Assembly (NCBI GenBank): GCA_905478225.1
Contig: CAJQHR010000006.1
Coordinates: 62,001 to 126,000, forward strand
Origin: an uncultured Crocinitomix sp.
Lineage (GTDB): Bacteria > Bacteroidota > Bacteroidia > Flavobacteriales_D > Crocinitomicaceae
Length of the DNA: 64,000 bases
Direction of reading: 5' to 3'
Shown here in pieces: positions 1 to 8,749 of this stretch (positions are counted from its first letter, which is position 1; every line of letters starts with the position of its first letter). A program made the translations under genes and the position numbers. Under the pieces are notes generated by a model. That model was not told where the DNA came from and did no database searches. It saw only the letters and a program-made list of their open reading frames with translations.

Positions 1-563
1 TCAATTCCTGTTCGGCCAATATAGTCACCCGGTTTATAATAAGGGTCCTTTTCAATATCAGCTGGACTTGCTTCATTCATATAACCCAAAACATGGGCAG
101 CAATTTTTTTTGGATAAACTCTTAAAGTACGCGCTACTTCAAAAAATCCGGGATACTTATAGAGTTCTGGCGCAATTTGAGCAAACTCATTTGGTGGAAT
201 TTGGCGAACTATTTCTGAAGGTTTTTTAGAGGAATAATCTATGGCCTTTGCCATTTTTGCGGAATAATTTTCCATGGTTATTCCAAGCAGTTCAACGAGC
301 GCAACACTGTCGGTGTTTTTTGCTTGGCGCGGAATGATATGAATGTCATAATAAACTTCGTTCGAAATAATTTTTTCGCCATTTCGATCATATACAATGC
401 CTCGAGCAGGATAAGTTAAAATTTTGTTTTCAGAAATAGTTGCTGCCCTTTCTTTCCATTGATCATCTACAACCTGCATATAAAAAAGACGTACAATAAA
501 AATGAGCGGAATTATCGCAAAAATCAGCGCAATGACATATTTTCGGCTGTCTGTGTTTCTCAT
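1..563 (-). CDS. mrdA: Penicillin-binding protein 2, N-terminal part (runs off the window)
   Basis: Peptidoglycan transpeptidase of the elongation machinery, anchored in the inner membrane. Translating the minus strand from the ATG at 563 gives about 187 residues: a short basic start (MRNTDSRKY), one hydrophobic membrane segment at about residues 9-26, then the PBP dimerisation region with the typical YPARGIVYDRNGE motif and a later YIGRTGIE. The transpeptidase domain lies beyond position 1. It follows mreD on the same strand after a 160-bp gap, the usual mreBCD-mrdA order. The gap between 564 and 723 shows no coding sequence. Confident from motif plus neighbours. Confidence 0.93.
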   Translation of the reverse strand, partial: MRNTDSRKYVIALIFAIIPLIFIVRLFYMQVVDDQWKERAATISENKILTYPARGIVYDRNGEKIISNEVYYDIHIIPRQAKNTDSVALVELLGITMENYSAKMAKAIDYSSKKPSEIVRQIPPNEFAQIAPELYKYPGFFEVARTLRVYPKKIAAHVLGYMNEASPADIEKDPYYKPGDYIGRTGI

Positions 564-723
564 TTAAGTTATTTAAAGTTGAAATTTAACAATGAAAATG
601 ACAGATTTAGTTGCAGAATAAGGCATTTTATAACAGCAAAGCCATAGCTAAGGTCTGAGAAAATAACGATATTAAGCGAATAGAGATTCATTTTTTAATT
701 TAAAGAGTCGACTGTAAATAACT

Positions 724-1239
724 TCATTTCTTCGAGGGCTTATAGAATATATATTGGAATAACATAATAAGGAATAAGGAGAAGGTTAGGCTAAAGAGCG
801 TCTTCAATAAAATTTGTCCAATTTGATCAAAACGCAATACCTCAATAATGAAAAACCAAAGGTGATGGATAAATATCAAAACGGTAGCATAGGCTAAAAA
901 CCACAATTTACCCATGTCATGGATGGAAGGCAATAAAACAGGATCATAACCATCTCTGGGCTTTATAATGTTTAAAACCGTTGGACGCAAATAACCTATA
1001 ACCATAGCTGCTGATGCGTTTAAGCCAAAGGTATTACTGAAAGCATCCACAGAAATACCTAAAACAAAAGCCACCAGCATGGTTAATAAAATATTGAACT
1101 CAAAAGGCAGCATTATAATCATGACCGGATAGATCATTGGATTAACGTATATGCTCATTTCAATATTATTAACCACCAACCCCTGAATGAGTACAATTAA
1201 GACAAAATAAGAACCATATTTAACCCATGCATTATTCAT
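724..1239 (-). CDS. mreD: Rod shape-determining protein MreD
   Basis: Small integral membrane protein of the elongasome, 171 residues. It has four to five hydrophobic segments and the conserved pattern of a glycine/aspartate-rich turn (LGISVDAFSNTFGLNASA) followed by a RP motif (YLRPTVL). The start overlaps the mreC stop by 8 bp, which indicates translational coupling. MreD is poorly conserved, so the call rests on length, topology and position between mreC and mrdA. Confidence 0.88.
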   Translation of the reverse strand: MNNAWVKYGSYFVLIVLIQGLVVNNIEMSIYVNPMIYPVMIIMLPFEFNILLTMLVAFVLGISVDAFSNTFGLNASAAMVIGYLRPTVLNIIKPRDGYDPVLLPSIHDMGKLWFLAYATVLIFIHHLWFFIIEVLRFDQIGQILLKTLFSLTFSLFLIMLFQYIFYKPSKK

Positions 1240-2065
1240 CTTCTAGGTAAGGACTTTCAAGGTTTAACTGTTCATCTTTCATCATATTCTTAATGACGTA
1301 AACATGGTAAACCGCATTATAATTTACATTCAATTTGATATTTAATCCCATGGTTTGTTCACCATCTTTTGAAATAATTTCGTCAATCGTTCCAACAGGA
1401 ATTCCTTCTGGAAATTGTGTTCCGCCTCCTCGAGTAACAACATCATCTCCAATTTCAATTGGAATGTCCCGCTTTACATCATCAATTTGGGCAAAGTCGC
1501 TATCCAATCCGTCCCATGTCAAAAACCAATATTCATTATTCTTGAGTAGTTTAACGTTCGTGCTCGATTTCTCTGTTAGCACTGTCATAACAATTGAGTA
1601 ATGATGAGACACATCCGCAATGATTCCTATTACACCGTCATCAGAAATGACCCCCATTCCAACTTCAACGCCTTGCGCACTGCCTTTATTTAGGGTGAAA
1701 TAATTATTTCGTTTATTGCTTGAAGAATTAATAACAGTTGCTGGAATGTATTGAAATTGTTCTTTTTTTAGTGTGTCGTTGACATAATAAATATCGCCTT
1801 GCAAAAGATAAAAGCTCTCGGGTTGTTGCGCTTTGAGTTTTGCATTAGCGTCTAACAATTTTTCATTCGCATCAGATAAACTAAAGTGCTTATCAATATT
1901 ATACTTTTTTTCAACGAACCATCCAATAATGCTGGAGGAGGTATTGGTCATCTTGGAGCGGTGATAATCTTTACTGTTAAAAAATAGCGTCAACACGAAA
2001 ACTTGCAGAATGAAGAAGATCAAAAAATCTCTAAATTTCTTTAAGAATTGAATTAAGTTTCGCAT
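1232..2065 (-). CDS. mreC: Rod shape-determining protein MreC
   Basis: Periplasmic scaffold linking MreB filaments to PBP2, 277 residues. An N-terminal membrane anchor (about residues 13-30) is followed by a helical stretch rich in N/K/L (about 60-80) and the beta-barrel domain. The barrel shows the family features NYFTLNKGSAQGVEVGMGV, a DGVIGII strand and RGGGTQFPEGIPVG. It is separated from mreB by 133 bp that contain paired inverted repeats (see 2155-2195), so expression relative to mreB may be tuned there. Confidence 0.93.
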   Translation of the reverse strand: MRNLIQFLKKFRDFLIFFILQVFVLTLFFNSKDYHRSKMTNTSSSIIGWFVEKKYNIDKHFSLSDANEKLLDANAKLKAQQPESFYLLQGDIYYVNDTLKKEQFQYIPATVINSSSNKRNNYFTLNKGSAQGVEVGMGVISDDGVIGIIADVSHHYSIVMTVLTEKSSTNVKLLKNNEYWFLTWDGLDSDFAQIDDVKRDIPIEIGDDVVTRGGGTQFPEGIPVGTIDEIISKDGEQTMGLNIKLNVNYNAVYHVYVIKNMMKDEQLNLESPYLEDE

Positions 2066-2154
2066 TTGGTTTTAACATTCGGCCTTATGGGCGCTTCTAG
2101 AGCCTCAGCTTCCTTGAGGTGTTCAAGTTACGTCTTTTATTGTTTTAATCGAAA

Positions 2155-2195
2155 GCATTTCATAAGGTCATTGAGGTTCTCGAAATGCCCTTATG
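2155..2195. other. Interleaved inverted repeats in the mreB-mreC spacer
   Basis: Directly after the mreB stop, four 7-mers are arranged in the order GCATTTC, CATAAGG, GAAATGC, CCTTATG (plus strand 2155-2161, 2161-2167, 2182-2188, 2189-2195). The first pairs perfectly with the third and the second with the fourth, so the RNA could form a pseudoknot or two mutually exclusive stems. No T-run follows, so it is not a plain terminator. The role is unknown; it could protect the mreB 3' end or modulate read-through into mreC. Confidence 0.4.
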
Positions 2196-2198
2196 TTT

Positions 2199-3224
2199 TT
2201 ATCGCATTAAGAATTGGAAACGACCAATATTCTTTAGAGCAATGCTTGTTCCCCTTGCAACAGCTCTAAGCGGATCTTCTGCAATATGGATTGGTAATTT
2301 CGTTTTTTCTGAAATACGAATATCTAATCCCCTTAGCATGGATCCGCCACCGGCTAAATAAATTCCAGTTTTATAAATATCTGCCGAAAGCTCAGGCGGA
2401 GTCATTTCCAAGGCGGTTAATATGGCCTCTTCAATCTTTGAAATACTTTTGTCTAAAGCATGTGCTACTTCTGAATAAGTAATTGATATTTCTTTTGGAA
2501 TACCTGTCATTAAATCTCGACCACGCACTGCAAATAGCGGTGGTGCCTTATCTCCTAAATCAGTTAGTGCAGAACCAACTTCAATTTTAATTTGTTCAGC
2601 TGTGCGTTCGCCTACCAAAATATTGTGTTGACGTCGCATATATTCTTCAATATCTGTAGTGAAATCATCACCAGCCACACGAATTGATTTATCACATACA
2701 ATTCCACCTAACGCAATTACTGCAATTTCAGATGTGCCTCCGCCTATGTCAATAATCATATTTCCCATTGGCTCTTCCACGTCAATTCCTATTCCAATTG
2801 CAGCAGCCATTGGTTCGTGAATCAAAAACACCTCTTTTGCTCCTGCGTGTTCAGCACTATCTCTTACCGCACGTTTTTCAACTTCTGTAATACCTGAAGG
2901 AATACAAATTACCATTCGTAAAGAGGGTGTGATCAGACGATTTCCTGTATGAATCATTTTGATCATTCCACGAATCATTTGCTCTGCCGATTCAAAATCT
3001 GCAATCACTCCATCCTTCAGGGGCCTAATAGTTTCAATTAATTTATGCGTTTTACCGTGCATTTGCTGCGCGGTTTTTCCAATGGCAACAATTGCCCCTG
3101 TTTGAATATCTTTTGCAACGATTGAAGGTTCATCAACCACTACCTTATCATTCATAATGATGAGTGTGTTGGCCGTGCCTAAATCGATCGCAATTTCGCG
3201 CGTAAAAAAATCAAATAGTCCCAT
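2199..3224 (-). CDS. mreB: Rod shape-determining protein MreB (bacterial actin)
   Basis: Actin-like ATPase that organises lateral wall synthesis at the inner membrane; 341 residues, normal family length. Visible motifs are the N-terminal phosphate loop (AIDLGTANTLI), the second phosphate region MIIDIGGGTSEIAVI, PSGITEVEKRAV in the middle and the C-terminal adenosine motif YLAGGGSMLRGLD. A short amphipathic start MGLFDFF fits membrane attachment. It lies 101 bp downstream of purH on the same strand. In that gap a 9-bp inverted repeat (AATCCTTTG at 3255, CAAAGGATT at 3309) is present with a long loop. Confidence 0.97.
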   Translation of the reverse strand: MGLFDFFTREIAIDLGTANTLIIMNDKVVVDEPSIVAKDIQTGAIVAIGKTAQQMHGKTHKLIETIRPLKDGVIADFESAEQMIRGMIKMIHTGNRLITPSLRMVICIPSGITEVEKRAVRDSAEHAGAKEVFLIHEPMAAAIGIGIDVEEPMGNMIIDIGGGTSEIAVIALGGIVCDKSIRVAGDDFTTDIEEYMRRQHNILVGERTAEQIKIEVGSALTDLGDKAPPLFAVRGRDLMTGIPKEISITYSEVAHALDKSISKIEEAILTALEMTPPELSADIYKTGIYLAGGGSMLRGLDIRISEKTKLPIHIAEDPLRAVARGTSIALKNIGRFQFLMR

Positions 3225-3325
3225 TCGACAATATTATTTCTGTTATTCGTGGTTTAATCCTTTGTTTTACTGTGTTTTCGATAAAAAGTTACTGAATTGT
3301 CTGTTAATCAAAGGATTTTAGTTTA

Positions 3326-4855
3326 TTAATGTTTAAAATGTCTGTTTCCAGTAAATACCATGCTTATTCCAACTCCGTCGCAATATTCAATAGAAAGCTT
3401 GTCTTTTATTGATCCGCCAGGTTGGACAACTGCGGTAATTCCTGCATTGTGAGCAATTTCTACACAATCAGGAAATGGGAAAAACGCATCTGACGCCATT
3501 ACTGCTCCGCTTAAATCAAAATTAAATGATTCTGCTTTGTGAATGGCTTGACGCAAAGCATCTACTCGAGATGTTTGTCCTGTTCCGCTTGCGAATAACT
3601 GTCCGTTTTTAGCAAGTACAATAGTGTTTGATTTGGTATGTTTAACCAATTTATTTGCAAATTCTAAATCCACTAATTCTTGAGCCGTTGGGGCTGCAGT
3701 AGTTCGTGTCTCAAAATTTTCTTTTTTATCTGTAATCGTGTCCTTATCTTGTTCTAAAACACCGTTCAAAATTGTTCTGAATTGTTTTGTTGGCAATTCA
3801 ACTTCTTTTTTAATGAGGAGTACTCGGTTTTTCTTTCCTTTTAAAATTTCAAGGGCATCAGGATTATAACCCGGAGCGATAACAACTTCACAAAATAATT
3901 CATGAATTTGATTGGCCGTAGCCACATCAATAACTGTATTTGAAATTAAGACGCCTCCAAATGCAGAAACAGGGTCGCCCGCTAGTGAGGCTGCATAAGC
4001 TTCAGAAAGCGTATTTCTTGTTGCCAATCCGCAAGCATTGTTGTGCTTTAGAATTGCAAATGTCGGAGCACTATTTTTGAAATCCGCCATCAGTTGCACG
4101 GCTGCATCAACATCTAACAAGTTGTTGTAAGAAAGTTCTTTACCGTGAAGTTTGTCAAACATGGCATCCATGTCGCCATAAAAAACACCTTTTTGGTGCG
4201 GATTTTCTCCGTAACGTAGAACAGCAGCTTCTGAAATACTTGCTTTGAAAATATCTTTTTCTCCCTGGTTAAAGTAATTGAAGATGTGGGTGTCGTAATG
4301 AGAAGAAACTTCAAATGCCGCAGCTGCAAAATCTTTCCGTTCCTCCATTGTAGAACCCTCGCTAGAATTTGTAATAATTTCTAAAAAGGCATCATATTGG
4401 TTTTTAGATGGAATGATGACAACATCTTTATAATTTTTAGCAGCAGCTCTAATTAAAGAAACACCACCAATATCTATTTTTTCAATAATGTCTGCATGAC
4501 TGGCTCCTGAAGCAACTGTTGCTTCGAATGGATAGAGGTCTACAATAACCACATCCAAATCTGGAATCGCATATTCGGCAGTTTGAAGTTGATCTTGTTC
4601 ATGATCTCTTCGTGACAAAATTCCACCAAAAATTTTCGGGTGCAAGGTTTTAACTCGCCCTCCTAAAATTGAGGGGTATGAAGTAAGGTCTTCAACACGT
4701 TCTACCTTAATTCCTAAATCTTCTATAAATTTTTGAGTTCCCCCTGTAGAGAAGATTGTTACTCCCTGAGCATCTATAGCTTTGGCAATGTCATCTAACC
4801 CGGTTTTATCAAATACCGAAATCAATGCATTTTTGATCCTTTTTCTATCAGCCAT
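3326..4855 (-). CDS. purH: Bifunctional AICAR transformylase / IMP cyclohydrolase
   Basis: Catalyses the last two steps of IMP synthesis (formylation of AICAR, then ring closure) in the cytoplasm; 509 residues, standard length. The N-terminal MGS-like cyclohydrolase domain shows ALISVFDKTGL, FSTGGTQKFIEDLG and GGRVKTLHPKIFGGIL. The C-terminal transformylase shows LRYGENPHQKG, the catalytic KHNNACGLA and ASDAFFPFPD with GGSIKD near the end. It is the first gene before mreB; the pairing is common in Bacteroidota as far as I recall. A -7 promoter element lies 35 bp upstream. Confidence 0.98.
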   Translation of the reverse strand: MADRKRIKNALISVFDKTGLDDIAKAIDAQGVTIFSTGGTQKFIEDLGIKVERVEDLTSYPSILGGRVKTLHPKIFGGILSRRDHEQDQLQTAEYAIPDLDVVIVDLYPFEATVASGASHADIIEKIDIGGVSLIRAAAKNYKDVVIIPSKNQYDAFLEIITNSSEGSTMEERKDFAAAAFEVSSHYDTHIFNYFNQGEKDIFKASISEAAVLRYGENPHQKGVFYGDMDAMFDKLHGKELSYNNLLDVDAAVQLMADFKNSAPTFAILKHNNACGLATRNTLSEAYAASLAGDPVSAFGGVLISNTVIDVATANQIHELFCEVVIAPGYNPDALEILKGKKNRVLLIKKEVELPTKQFRTILNGVLEQDKDTITDKKENFETRTTAAPTAQELVDLEFANKLVKHTKSNTIVLAKNGQLFASGTGQTSRVDALRQAIHKAESFNFDLSGAVMASDAFFPFPDCVEIAHNAGITAVVQPGGSIKDKLSIEYCDGVGISMVFTGNRHFKH

Positions 4856-4890
4856 TATGTGTTTAAAATCAGTTCTTTTACTAGAAGATG

Positions 4891-4898
4891 CAAAGGTA
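4891..4898 (-). promoter_or_regulatory. -7 promoter element for purH
   Basis: On the minus strand this reads TACCTTTG, an exact match to the Bacteroidota -7 consensus TAnnTTTG. It would give a leader of roughly 30 nt before the purH ATG at 4855. No convincing -33 TTTG is visible at the right spacing. Confidence 0.55.
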
Positions 4899-5090
4899 TT
4901 ATTTTACCATTGAATAAAAGGTGAAAGTAGAAGAAAAAAAGGACGTTTTTTAATAAATGTGACGATTTGTTGATTATTCGCTACGAATGGCGGTTTATTG
5001 AACATAAAAGGCTGTTTTTATTTCTGTTAAAAATGATGAATGGGAGGTTAATAGTGTGATTTTGGTCATGATAAACGAAATCTATTTTTC

Positions 5091-5098
5091 TACCTTTG
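5091..5098 (+). promoter_or_regulatory. -7 promoter element for the lipoprotein gene at 5117
   Basis: TACCTTTG matches TAnnTTTG exactly and ends 18 bp before the ATG at 5117. A TTTG occurs upstream, but about 26 bp away, longer than the usual 19-21 spacing, so the -33 box is uncertain. Confidence 0.5.
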
Positions 5099-5116
5099 CT
5101 TGTTTAACCTAAACCA

Positions 5117-5749
5117 ATGCGTTTAAAACTACTTTTGATTGGAATATTTGCAGCTTTTATTTCGAGCTGTGGCATGAATGTTCATTCTGTGGACAGGGCA
5201 GTGATGTTGGGAAAAAAAGAGACTGAAACTGTCGTCTATGCAGGGGTCAACGCAATAGGCGGTATAGCTGCTGAATATAATATCGGACTAGGGCTTGGAG
5301 GACGAATTGGAATTACTGATAATTTTACTTTTGGTACGTCAGTAGACTTTAGTTATAATTCAAGACAAAAGCAATGGGTTGATCACATATTCTATGGTCA
5401 AGTCTCTATTGAACAAAAGCTTGCACTTGTTCAGGATATTTTCTCCATTAAATTCAAAGAGGGAATATTTCTTTATAATTACTTCGGAACCATAAAAAAA
5501 AGTGAAGTAACTGGACAGTATGAATTTGTCAGGAAGGAAGTCGTCATACCCTATTTGTCACCATCCATCTATATTTCACCTGAAGGCAGAAAGGAAAATA
5601 AAAAGGGGCAATTGACCATTGGGTTTAATAGCATATTTGGACTCAGAGGTGGACTGGAACCATGGACCGTTGGCACCTCATTATTGTTCGATTATTCGGG
5701 CAATAAGGCGAAATACTTAACCGGGTTTGAATTAGGAGGAGGCGTTTAA
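5117..5749 (+). CDS. Probable outer-membrane lipoprotein, function unknown
   Basis: 210 residues with a clear lipoprotein signal: a basic start, a hydrophobic core and a lipobox-like ISSC with Cys18. The mature part alternates polar and hydrophobic residues and is rich in G/Y/F strands (for example GLGLGGRIGITDNFTFGTSVDFSY), with an aromatic, glycine-rich end. This suggests a small beta-barrel or beta-sandwich at the outer membrane. I do not recognise a family. It is a single transcription unit divergent from purH. Confidence 0.75.
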   Translation: MRLKLLLIGIFAAFISSCGMNVHSVDRAVMLGKKETETVVYAGVNAIGGIAAEYNIGLGLGGRIGITDNFTFGTSVDFSYNSRQKQWVDHIFYGQVSIEQKLALVQDIFSIKFKEGIFLYNYFGTIKKSEVTGQYEFVRKEVVIPYLSPSIYISPEGRKENKKGQLTIGFNSIFGLRGGLEPWTVGTSLLFDYSGNKAKYLTGFELGGGV

Positions 5750-5800
5750 AGATTAGTCTCTGAAGGAGAAATAATATATTTATCGGTTGGACTTTTTTTC

Positions 5801-6370
5801 TCAAGGTTCAAAAAAAGTAAACAACTGCGGCCACCATCCGCTCGAGTAGACTTTGGTGCCACAACCACAATCATGCTTTTTGCAATAAGTGGCACCAGCG
5901 TTTAAGCAAATTTGTTTTTCATCAATTCCAGCACCCAATCGTCAACAATTTGTTCTAAAACATAGGCGCCTGGGTAAAGCAAACTGTTTGAACGAACTAG
6001 CGGATAACCGCCCGCCAACATAAATTCCTCTTGCAAATACCCTTATGAAACACAGGCGTTCATTACAATATCAGTTCTTTTGTCGCTTTTGTTCACCCAC
6101 GATTTAATGTCGATATAATCCATAACCCCGTTATGCCCATTAAACATAATCAGGTCTGCCGCATCTGAAATTTCCAAAACGGATTGATCGTCAAATTGGA
6201 TGGTTTGTGGCCGATTACCAGAAATTGCCGCTAAGTAATCATTCACCGTTTCTTCCATTCGGTCACCACGATAAGCATCTGCAACTATGTACACCTTTGT
6301 GCTGTCATAATTTTTTTCAAGATCCGACCGCGTTCAAATAAACTAAATGCGTCAAGAAATCACGATCATT
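5801..6370 (-). pseudogene. Decayed gene with caspase/CHAT-like His and Cys motifs
   Basis: Reading the minus strand with repairs gives one continuous protein remnant: NDRDFLTHLVYLNA from 6370, a frameshift near 6325, then DLEKNYDSTKVYIVADAYRGD and the open stretch 6294-6043 that ends ...DIVMNACVS at an in-frame stop. It continues GYLQEEFMLAGGYPLV to 5904, shifts frame again, and ends NAGATYCKKHDC...SSGW near 5815. The segment ADLIMFNGHNG followed about 25 residues later by DIVMNAC resembles the His-Gly and Ala-Cys dyad of clan CD (caspase/CHAT) peptidases. That assignment is inference. The N-terminus is missing; the remnant abuts the stop codon of the M23 gene. Confidence 0.7.
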
Positions 6371-7671
6371 TATTGAATAGAATCCACAACTTCACTCTCC
6401 ACAATGTATGGCGAAATAGGCATAGAGTCAATTCGTGCGCGAATAGGGCCTATATACTCCATATAAGAAGGCAATAAAGAGTCCACCATAGGAATAGAAG
6501 ACGGAAATTTCTCGCCTCTATGATCAACCTGCTTCCCATTCTTCCAGAATCGATAACACACATGCGGACCAGTTGCTAGACCCGTACTTCCAACATAACC
6601 AATCGTCTGTCCTTGCTCCACATAAACACCCTTACGAATTCCTTCTGCAAAACCAGTCATGTGCAAATACTGCGTTGTATATGTTTCGTCATGTTTCACT
6701 TTCACATAATTTCCATTTCCACCCGTATATGAAGCTGCAATCACAGTTCCATTCGCTGTAGACATAATCGGAGTTCCTTTTGGTGCCGCATAATCTGTTC
6801 CTAAATGCGCTTTCCATCTTTTTTGAACAGGATGAAAACGACGCCCACTATACCCCGAGCTAATGCGGGAATATTTTACCGGTGCCATTAAAAAAGGACG
6901 TCTCATTTCTTTTCCTTCCTCATTGAAAAAACCTACTTGTGTTCCGGCAGAATCCAAGGCATATTGGAAGGCATAAAATTCGTGGCCCTGATGTTTGAAC
7001 CATGCCGAACTAATTCCGCCTACGGCATAAGGTGTTCCTTCAACCGATTTTTCATTGTAAATCACTTTAAATTCATCTCCAGGATGCAAGCGGAAGAAGT
7101 CAATTGTCCAAGCAAATACGCCCGCGACATACTCTGCCATTTCACCTGTCATATTGATGTCCTCTAATTGTTGATCTAAGGCGAAGGTGAGGTTGGAATT
7201 TTGAATGATTTCTCCGGATAATATTCGTTCGGTAATCTCATTCGGCTTCGATCGTTTTTCAACAACAACTGAATCTCTAAAATCAAAAATGACATAGTCA
7301 ACAATGTTTTTAGGGTAAATAAAATATTGTGCGGTTTCAGAAGTGTCGCCAAGTTCTGATAAAATGATGAAGGGCACACCCTCTTTCACATAGCGCAATC
7401 CAACTAATGAATCTGCTGCGCGTTCTGCTGCTACATTAATATTCCATTGCGAAACGCCGTAAGGTGCAAACATATGACTCATGGTCCAATTTTCCTCAAC
7501 CGTATCTCTTTTGACTTGAAACGAATCTAGAACAAAGCCATATTCAATAACAGGTGGTGGAATCACGATAGAATCTTTTTCAATGACTTCGACAATTGGT
7601 TCTTCGGTTCCTCCGCATGCTATAAATAAAAAGGAAAGAAGAAAAAGTCCGAAATTGCGCATCTTGTTCAT
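6370..7671 (-). CDS. M23 family metallopeptidase lipoprotein
   Basis: Predicted envelope peptidoglycan hydrolase, 433 residues. The N-terminus is a lipoprotein signal with lipobox FIACG (Cys19). A long N-terminal region is followed by the M23 (LytM-type) domain from about residue 265. Metal and catalytic residues seen: H289 and D293 in AHLGTDYAAPKGTP, H337 in TQYLHM, and H370 in TGPHVCYRFWKNGKQVDH. The usual H-x-H is H-V-C here, so Cys372 stands where the zinc-binding His normally is. The stop codon touches the pseudogene downstream. Either Met1 or Met4 could be the start. Confidence 0.9.
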   Translation of the reverse strand: MNKMRNFGLFLLSFLFIACGGTEEPIVEVIEKDSIVIPPPVIEYGFVLDSFQVKRDTVEENWTMSHMFAPYGVSQWNINVAAERAADSLVGLRYVKEGVPFIILSELGDTSETAQYFIYPKNIVDYVIFDFRDSVVVEKRSKPNEITERILSGEIIQNSNLTFALDQQLEDINMTGEMAEYVAGVFAWTIDFFRLHPGDEFKVIYNEKSVEGTPYAVGGISSAWFKHQGHEFYAFQYALDSAGTQVGFFNEEGKEMRRPFLMAPVKYSRISSGYSGRRFHPVQKRWKAHLGTDYAAPKGTPIMSTANGTVIAASYTGGNGNYVKVKHDETYTTQYLHMTGFAEGIRKGVYVEQGQTIGYVGSTGLATGPHVCYRFWKNGKQVDHRGEKFPSSIPMVDSLLPSYMEYIGPIRARIDSMPISPYIVESEVVDSIQ

Positions 7672-7932
7672 TGAGAGAGTGTTTACAGTCGTGTTTTACC
7701 TACACAAAAATAATTTTAATTAAATGGCATTTTGAGCAACGCAAAACTCTTTATTAATATAAAAATGTTAGTTGGTTTAATTTTCTTCGTCTCATAATAC
7801 TGTTTAAATTTATGAATTATTATTCTACTTTTAAACAGTCCTGTTTTTGGGGAAGCTTACACATGGATGTAAATAGCAACTAGAAGACAACCGGTAATTT
7901 TAGTAAAAAACCAAAATAAAGAGTATTTTTAT

Positions 7933-7963
7933 CAAAATCCAATTCAAAATCCAATTCAAAATC
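7933..7963. repeat. 12-bp tandem repeat just before the ABC ATPase start
   Basis: Two and a half copies of caaaatccaatt (7933-7944, 7945-7956, partial 7957-7963) end one base before the ATG at 7965. A change in copy number would alter the leader or ribosome-binding region of the downstream gene. Confidence 0.8.
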
Positions 7964-7964
7964 T

Positions 7965-8741
7965 ATGATAATAGTCGATAACTTATACAAATCCTTTAAA
8001 CTTAGTAAAAAGCAACGAAAGGAATTTAATACTGCAGATAGCGAAGCTGTGCCGGTAGACAAAATCTCGTTCAAATGCGAGCCGGGTAGAATATTTTCTT
8101 TACTCGGTCCAAATGGAGCAGGGAAAACCACCACACTTCGAATGATCTCAACGATCATTACACCCACAAGTGGAAAAATTGAAGTGGCCGGGTATGATGT
8201 GGCAACTCAGCCCAACGAGGTCAGAAAAAGTATTGGGTTTTTAACAGGGTCAACGGGTTTATACGAGCGACTCACGGCGGATGAGGTTTTAAAATATTAT
8301 GCCGATTTAAATTATGTTCCAAAAGCCGAGTTTGAAACACGGAAAAAACATTATTACGACCTCCTTGATATGCATGATTTTGCTGGAAAACGGATTGGTC
8401 AACTGTCCACCGGGATGAAACAAAAAGTATCTATAACTCGGACAATGATTCACCACCCTGATGTGGTGGTATTTGATGAACCCACTTCTGGATTAGATGT
8501 CATTACCGCAGAAAATATCATCAAACTTATTCGGGATTGTAAGATCGAAGGAAAAACAGTGATCTTCTCCTCTCACATTATGTCTGAGGTTGATTTACTA
8601 TGTGATGACTTGGCCATTATCGATAAAGGAAAAATTCTCTATAATGACACAATGGCAAATTTCCGAGCCAATATGAAAGCGGATTCACTTACAAGAGAAT
8701 TCATCAGAATCGTCAACGAAAATAAAAAAGTAAACGCCTAA
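7965..8741 (+). CDS. natA: ABC transporter ATP-binding protein (NatA-like)
   Basis: ATPase subunit of an ABC-2 type exporter, 258 residues. Walker A is GPNGAGKTT, the Q-loop region is GFLTGSTGLYERLTA, the signature is LSTGMKQKV, Walker B is VVVFDEPTSGLD and the switch His is in SSHIMSEV. The early insertion before Walker A (KLSKKQRKEFNTADSEAVP) and the GLYERLTA motif fit the NatA sodium-exporter group. It is followed after 8 bp by the permease, forming an operon. Substrate (Na+ or another cation or drug) cannot be told from sequence alone. Confidence 0.9.
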   Translation: MIIVDNLYKSFKLSKKQRKEFNTADSEAVPVDKISFKCEPGRIFSLLGPNGAGKTTTLRMISTIITPTSGKIEVAGYDVATQPNEVRKSIGFLTGSTGLYERLTADEVLKYYADLNYVPKAEFETRKKHYYDLLDMHDFAGKRIGQLSTGMKQKVSITRTMIHHPDVVVFDEPTSGLDVITAENIIKLIRDCKIEGKTVIFSSHIMSEVDLLCDDLAIIDKGKILYNDTMANFRANMKADSLTREFIRIVNENKKVNA

Positions 8742-8749
8742 AAACCCTT

